From: Treponema sp. | Lineage (GTDB): Bacteria > Spirochaetota > Spirochaetia > Treponematales > Treponemataceae | Assembly (NCBI GenBank): GCA_018384055.1 | Contig: JAHAZL010000033.1 | Coordinates: forward strand, 1-26,073 | Reading direction: 5' to 3' | Length of the DNA: 26,073 nt | In this document: positions 23,782 through 26,073 of the stretch, one piece after another | Layout: each line of letters starts with the position of its first letter | Position numbering within the stretch: position 1 is the stretch's first letter | Program-made: the position numbers and the translations under genes | Notes under the pieces: model-generated | Told to the model about the DNA's origin: nothing | The model's database searches: none | Seen by the model: the letters and a program-made list of their open reading frames with translations, nothing else

Positions 23782-24963
23782 ATGTTGATTTCAGCTACAT
23801 TTTCTAAACCTTCTAAGTCTGTTGAAGAAAAACTAGGTAAATCCTATGTAAAGGTCCGCATCTGGAAAAATCCGTCTCCTTCTGCAGTGCCTTCGAATGC
23901 TTATATTTCCGAAAGTTTTACTGAAAAACAGTCCTTTACAAAAAATCTTTCAAAAGAAGATGCCGAAAGATTCGTTGAAGAAAATGCTGGAATAACATTC
24001 AAAAACTGCATAGAGCGTACGGATGTTCAGGAAATAACATATCTTGCAAATCGTCGTGGTGAAGTAAAAAAACTCTTTAAGAAAATTTCATCGCCTGTAA
24101 CATTCAAGCAGAAGAAAGAAAAAAATTATATTCTAAAGGAAGGCATTCCTGTTCCATGCCTGATTGAGCTTGGAGTAATGACAAAGGATGGTAATATTGT
24201 TTCATCTCGTTATGACAAGTTTCGCCAGATAAATCGTTTTCTTGAATTTATAGATGACATACTTGCTGATGTAAAAAAAATGTGCTGCGGAGAAGATGGT
24301 GATTTCAATGGGGACAGACCCCTCCGTATTGTTGATTTTGGTTCTGGAAAATCCTACCTTACTTTTGCCGCCTATTATTTTTTGACAGAAATTAAAAAAA
24401 TTCCCTGTGAAGTGTTTGGTTTGGACTTAAAAAAAGATGTCATCGAGCACTGTGCGAATCTTGCCCGCAAATTCGGATACTCAAACCTAAACTTTGCAGT
24501 AGGAGATATTGCTAAATATTCAGGGGAGACTTCGCCTGACATTATCGTGACGCTTCATGCTTGCGATACTGCAACTGACTATGCCCTGAAGTATGCACTT
24601 GAACACAATACAAAGGCTATTCTTTCTGTTCCTTGCTGTCAGCATGAAATAAACAGTCAGATTGGAAAAAATACGGTGGAGGAAAACAGTCCTCTTGCGA
24701 TTTTCATGAAGCATGGAATTATACGCGAAAGATTTGCCGCTCTTGCAACAGATGCAATTCGTGCTGAACTTCTTGAAGAAAAAGGTTATGCGGTTCAGCT
24801 TATGGAATTCATTGATATGGAAGGTACTCCAAAAAACCTTTTGATTCGGGCGGTAAAAAAACAGAATGTTCTGCAGGTAAATGAGGCTGTCAAAAAATCA
24901 TCTGCCAAAGATTCCATTCTTAAAGAACTTGGCGTAAAACAAACCCTTAATGACATTATCTAG
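23782..24963 (+). CDS. Class I SAM-dependent methyltransferase (Methyltransf_32-like)
   Basis: The 393-aa product has a ~170-residue N-terminal region without a recognised family, then a Rossmann methyltransferase domain. SAM motif I is VDFGSGKSYLTF (184-195), followed by the acidic GLDLKKDVI strand, LHACDTATDYALKYAL and the distinctive VPCCQHE. That set matches the Methyltransf_32 group, which includes METTL25-like proteins. The substrate is unknown; RNA is plausible but not shown. A REP copy is embedded in frame at residues 177-181 (GDRPL), immediately before the motif I strand. The start is ATG 23782, with no ribosome-binding site but a well-placed promoter. Its stop overlaps the stop of the convergent HAD gene by four bases. 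Confidence 0.85.
   Translation: MLISATFSKPSKSVEEKLGKSYVKVRIWKNPSPSAVPSNAYISESFTEKQSFTKNLSKEDAERFVEENAGITFKNCIERTDVQEITYLANRRGEVKKLFKKISSPVTFKQKKEKNYILKEGIPVPCLIELGVMTKDGNIVSSRYDKFRQINRFLEFIDDILADVKKMCCGEDGDFNGDRPLRIVDFGSGKSYLTFAAYYFLTEIKKIPCEVFGLDLKKDVIEHCANLARKFGYSNLNFAVGDIAKYSGETSPDIIVTLHACDTATDYALKYALEHNTKAILSVPCCQHEINSQIGKNTVEENSPLAIFMKHGIIRERFAALATDAIRAELLEEKGYAVQLMEFIDMEGTPKNLLIRAVKKQNVLQVNEAVKKSSAKDSILKELGVKQTLNDII
24310..24322 (+). repeat. REP copy inside the methyltransferase gene, in frame
   Basis: An exact GGGGACAGACCCC. Read in the gene's frame it is GGG GAC AGA CCC CT(C), coding Gly177-Asp-Arg-Pro-Leu181, the same five residues and frame as the copy in pepF. Confidence 0.92.
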
Positions 24964-25799
24964 AGGACATACTTTTCTATGAAATCCCCGACGCCATCAT
25001 TGTTGTTGTCTTTTTCACTGACATAGTCGGCGATTTTCTTTATATAATCAAGTCCGTTGCACATTGCAATTCCGTTTCCGCACATTCTGATCATGCTTTC
25101 GTCATTCATGCTGTCGCCAAAACCGATGGTTTGCTCCATAGGAATGCCGAGTTCTCCTGCAAGAAATTCAATGGCTTCTCCCTTGCCGCATTTTGGCGGA
25201 AGAAGTTCAAGAAAGTATGGTTTGCTAGTGAAGATAACAGCTCTGTCTCCAAGTTCTTTTTTCAGTTTTGCCTGAAGCGACAGAAGTTTTTCAGGTTCTC
25301 CTGGAATGAGCATTTTTGGAAATTTGCCTTCCTTCAGGAACTTTTCATATTCTTCAACAACCTGTCCCTTTACATGACACATGTCTACATCAAGACGCGT
25401 CCAGGTGGTCTCCTTTTTATAGAAGATTACATCGGGAGAATAAACTTCAGTATTCAATCCTGATTTTTCCGCTTCCCCGTTAGCGTAGAGAAGAATGTTG
25501 CTGTCAACGCTCTTAAGGTATATCTGTTTTCTCTGGTGCATGTCAAAAACGCTGCATCCGTTTATGGCAATTATGAAGCGGCCTGTTTCTTTCCCTGCAA
25601 TATCTAATCTTCGAACAAATGGAAGAATTCCATTTTCCGCTCGACCTGAACAAAGGACAATGTAAATGCCTTTGTCTGCAGCCATTTGCAGAGCTCTAAC
25701 CGTATTATCATCAATAGAACGGCCATCATTGAGTAGGGTGTCGTCAAGATCAAGGGCTATGAGTTTTACATTTAGTTTACTTTCAGGTGTTTTAATCAT
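24960..25799 (-). CDS. Cof-type HAD-superfamily hydrolase (probable sugar-phosphate or cofactor phosphatase)
   Basis: From ATG 25799 the product is 279 aa, typical for the Cof/IIB subfamily. HAD motif I is ALDLDDTLL with the nucleophile and general-acid Asp pair. Motif II is in VLCSGRAE and motif IV is GFGDSMNDESMI near the C-terminus, followed by GNGIAMCNG. The insert between motifs II and IV is the expected IIB cap. Members dephosphorylate sugar phosphates, nucleotides or PLP-like cofactors; the substrate cannot be told from sequence. The frame extends 12 codons further upstream, but that region is occupied by the promoter. The last four bases overlap the methyltransferase stop. Confidence 0.9.
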   Translation of the reverse strand: MIKTPESKLNVKLIALDLDDTLLNDGRSIDDNTVRALQMAADKGIYIVLCSGRAENGILPFVRRLDIAGKETGRFIIAINGCSVFDMHQRKQIYLKSVDSNILLYANGEAEKSGLNTEVYSPDVIFYKKETTWTRLDVDMCHVKGQVVEEYEKFLKEGKFPKMLIPGEPEKLLSLQAKLKKELGDRAVIFTSKPYFLELLPPKCGKGEAIEFLAGELGIPMEQTIGFGDSMNDESMIRMCGNGIAMCNGLDYIKKIADYVSEKDNNNDGVGDFIEKYVL

Positions 25800-25806
25800 G
25801 ACTGTA

Positions 25807-25835
25807 TATATAGCAGAATGAGGAAAAATCCGCAA
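25807..25835 (-). promoter_or_regulatory. Promoter of the HAD hydrolase gene, leaderless type
   Basis: On the minus strand: TTGCGG (25830-25835), exactly 17 bases, TATATA (25807-25812), then 7 bases and ATG 25799. No Shine-Dalgarno sequence lies between them. Confidence 0.55.
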
Positions 25836-25848
25836 TTCCGTTTCATAA

Positions 25849-25861
25849 GGGGACAGACCTC
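25849..25861 (+). repeat. REP copy, first of a three-copy cluster (one mismatch)
   Basis: GGGGACAGACCTC differs from the consensus by one base. It lies just upstream of the HAD gene promoter and 28 bases from the next, inverted copy. Confidence 0.8.
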
Positions 25862-25876
25862 TTTGTTTGTAACATA

Positions 25877-25889
25877 GGGGGCTGTCCCC
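25877..25889 (-). repeat. REP copy, second of the cluster (one mismatch)
   Basis: The plus strand reads GGGGGCTGTCCCC, one base off GGGGTCTGTCCCC. It is inverted relative to the copy at 25849, so the pair can form a larger hairpin with a 15-base gap between copies. Confidence 0.8.
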
Positions 25890-25903
25890 ATTGTCATGTT
25901 TTA

Positions 25904-25916
25904 GGGGTCTGTCCCC
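25904..25916 (-). repeat. REP copy, third of the cluster (exact)
   Basis: The plus strand reads GGGGTCTGTCCCC. The flanks TTA and TAA extend the stem to seven perfect pairs around the TCTGT loop, the best hairpin of the nine copies. The remaining 25917-26073 holds no feature I can support. Confidence 0.9.
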
Positions 25917-26073
25917 TAATATGTTGTGTCTTCTGTCAAGAATAAAAATCAGATAAGATCATTCGGCAATTTACCACTCTAATATTCTTGGATCATGAAT
26001 AAATCATGCCATATAGGGCAATGGATTCGCCAAAGTTCTTGTTGTCTCGGGACAGGCATCGTAATTCATAAAA

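Noticed and set aside
25849..25916. Regularly spaced repeats suggesting a CRISPR array
   Set aside because: The repeats are only 13 bases, in mixed orientation, with mismatches and ~15-base gaps, and no cas genes are near.
25995..26073. Possible gene start (MNKSCHIGQW...) running off the window end
   Set aside because: Only 26 codons are visible, the composition is unusual, and the TATTCT box 6 bases before the ATG lacks a good -35 partner. It cannot be supported from this window.

Overview
The window reads as chromosome of a host-associated spirochaete, most likely a Treponema. The genes are compact and moderately AT-rich. Several envelope proteins are of types I associate with treponemes: a UPF0164/PorV-like barrel, a large SPNNDG-type Ig-repeat protein with an OmpA end, several lipoproteins, and a long SecF. 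The genus call is inference from protein character, not from a marker gene.

Layout. (1) 1-3.4 kb: purine genes purE, purM and purN, with a predicted outer-membrane barrel gene between purM and purN. (2) 3.4-9.4 kb: an OmpA-domain envelope protein (-), a methyl-accepting chemotaxis protein (+), and a lipoprotein/lytic transglycosylase pair (-). (3) 9.5-15.3 kb: a small membrane protein and a TPR lipoprotein, then the Sec accessory operon yajC-secD-secF with a strong promoter and a terminator. (4) 15.3-20.8 kb: ispH, a UPF0164-like barrel, and a 1074-residue Ig-repeat/OmpA protein. (5) 20.9-26 kb: oligoendopeptidase F (-), a REP-associated tyrosine transposase (RAYT, +), a class I methyltransferase (+), and a Cof-type HAD hydrolase (-).

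Most genes are housekeeping or envelope genes. The standout is region 5. A RAYT gene (22879-23625) lies among copies of a 13-base hairpin motif, GGGGACAGACCCC or its reverse complement. I count nine full or near-full copies in the window, eight of them between 22.1 and 25.9 kb. Two copies lie upstream of the RAYT gene and one inverted copy lies downstream, the layout expected of a RAYT/REP system. Two copies lie inside neighbouring coding genes (pepF and the methyltransferase) in the same reading frame, both reading Gly-Asp-Arg-Pro-Leu. This looks like a spirochaetal REP family whose sequence is translatable and tolerated inside proteins.

A second theme is start-site structure. Several genes (clearest at 9432, 15359, 23782 and 25799) have promoter-like hexamers with 17-base spacing whose -10 box ends 6-7 bases before the ATG, with no ribosome-binding site. 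They look like leaderless transcripts, while most other genes in the window have clear Shine-Dalgarno sequences. No tRNA, rRNA or CRISPR array was seen, and no gene-free stretch exceeds 300 bases.
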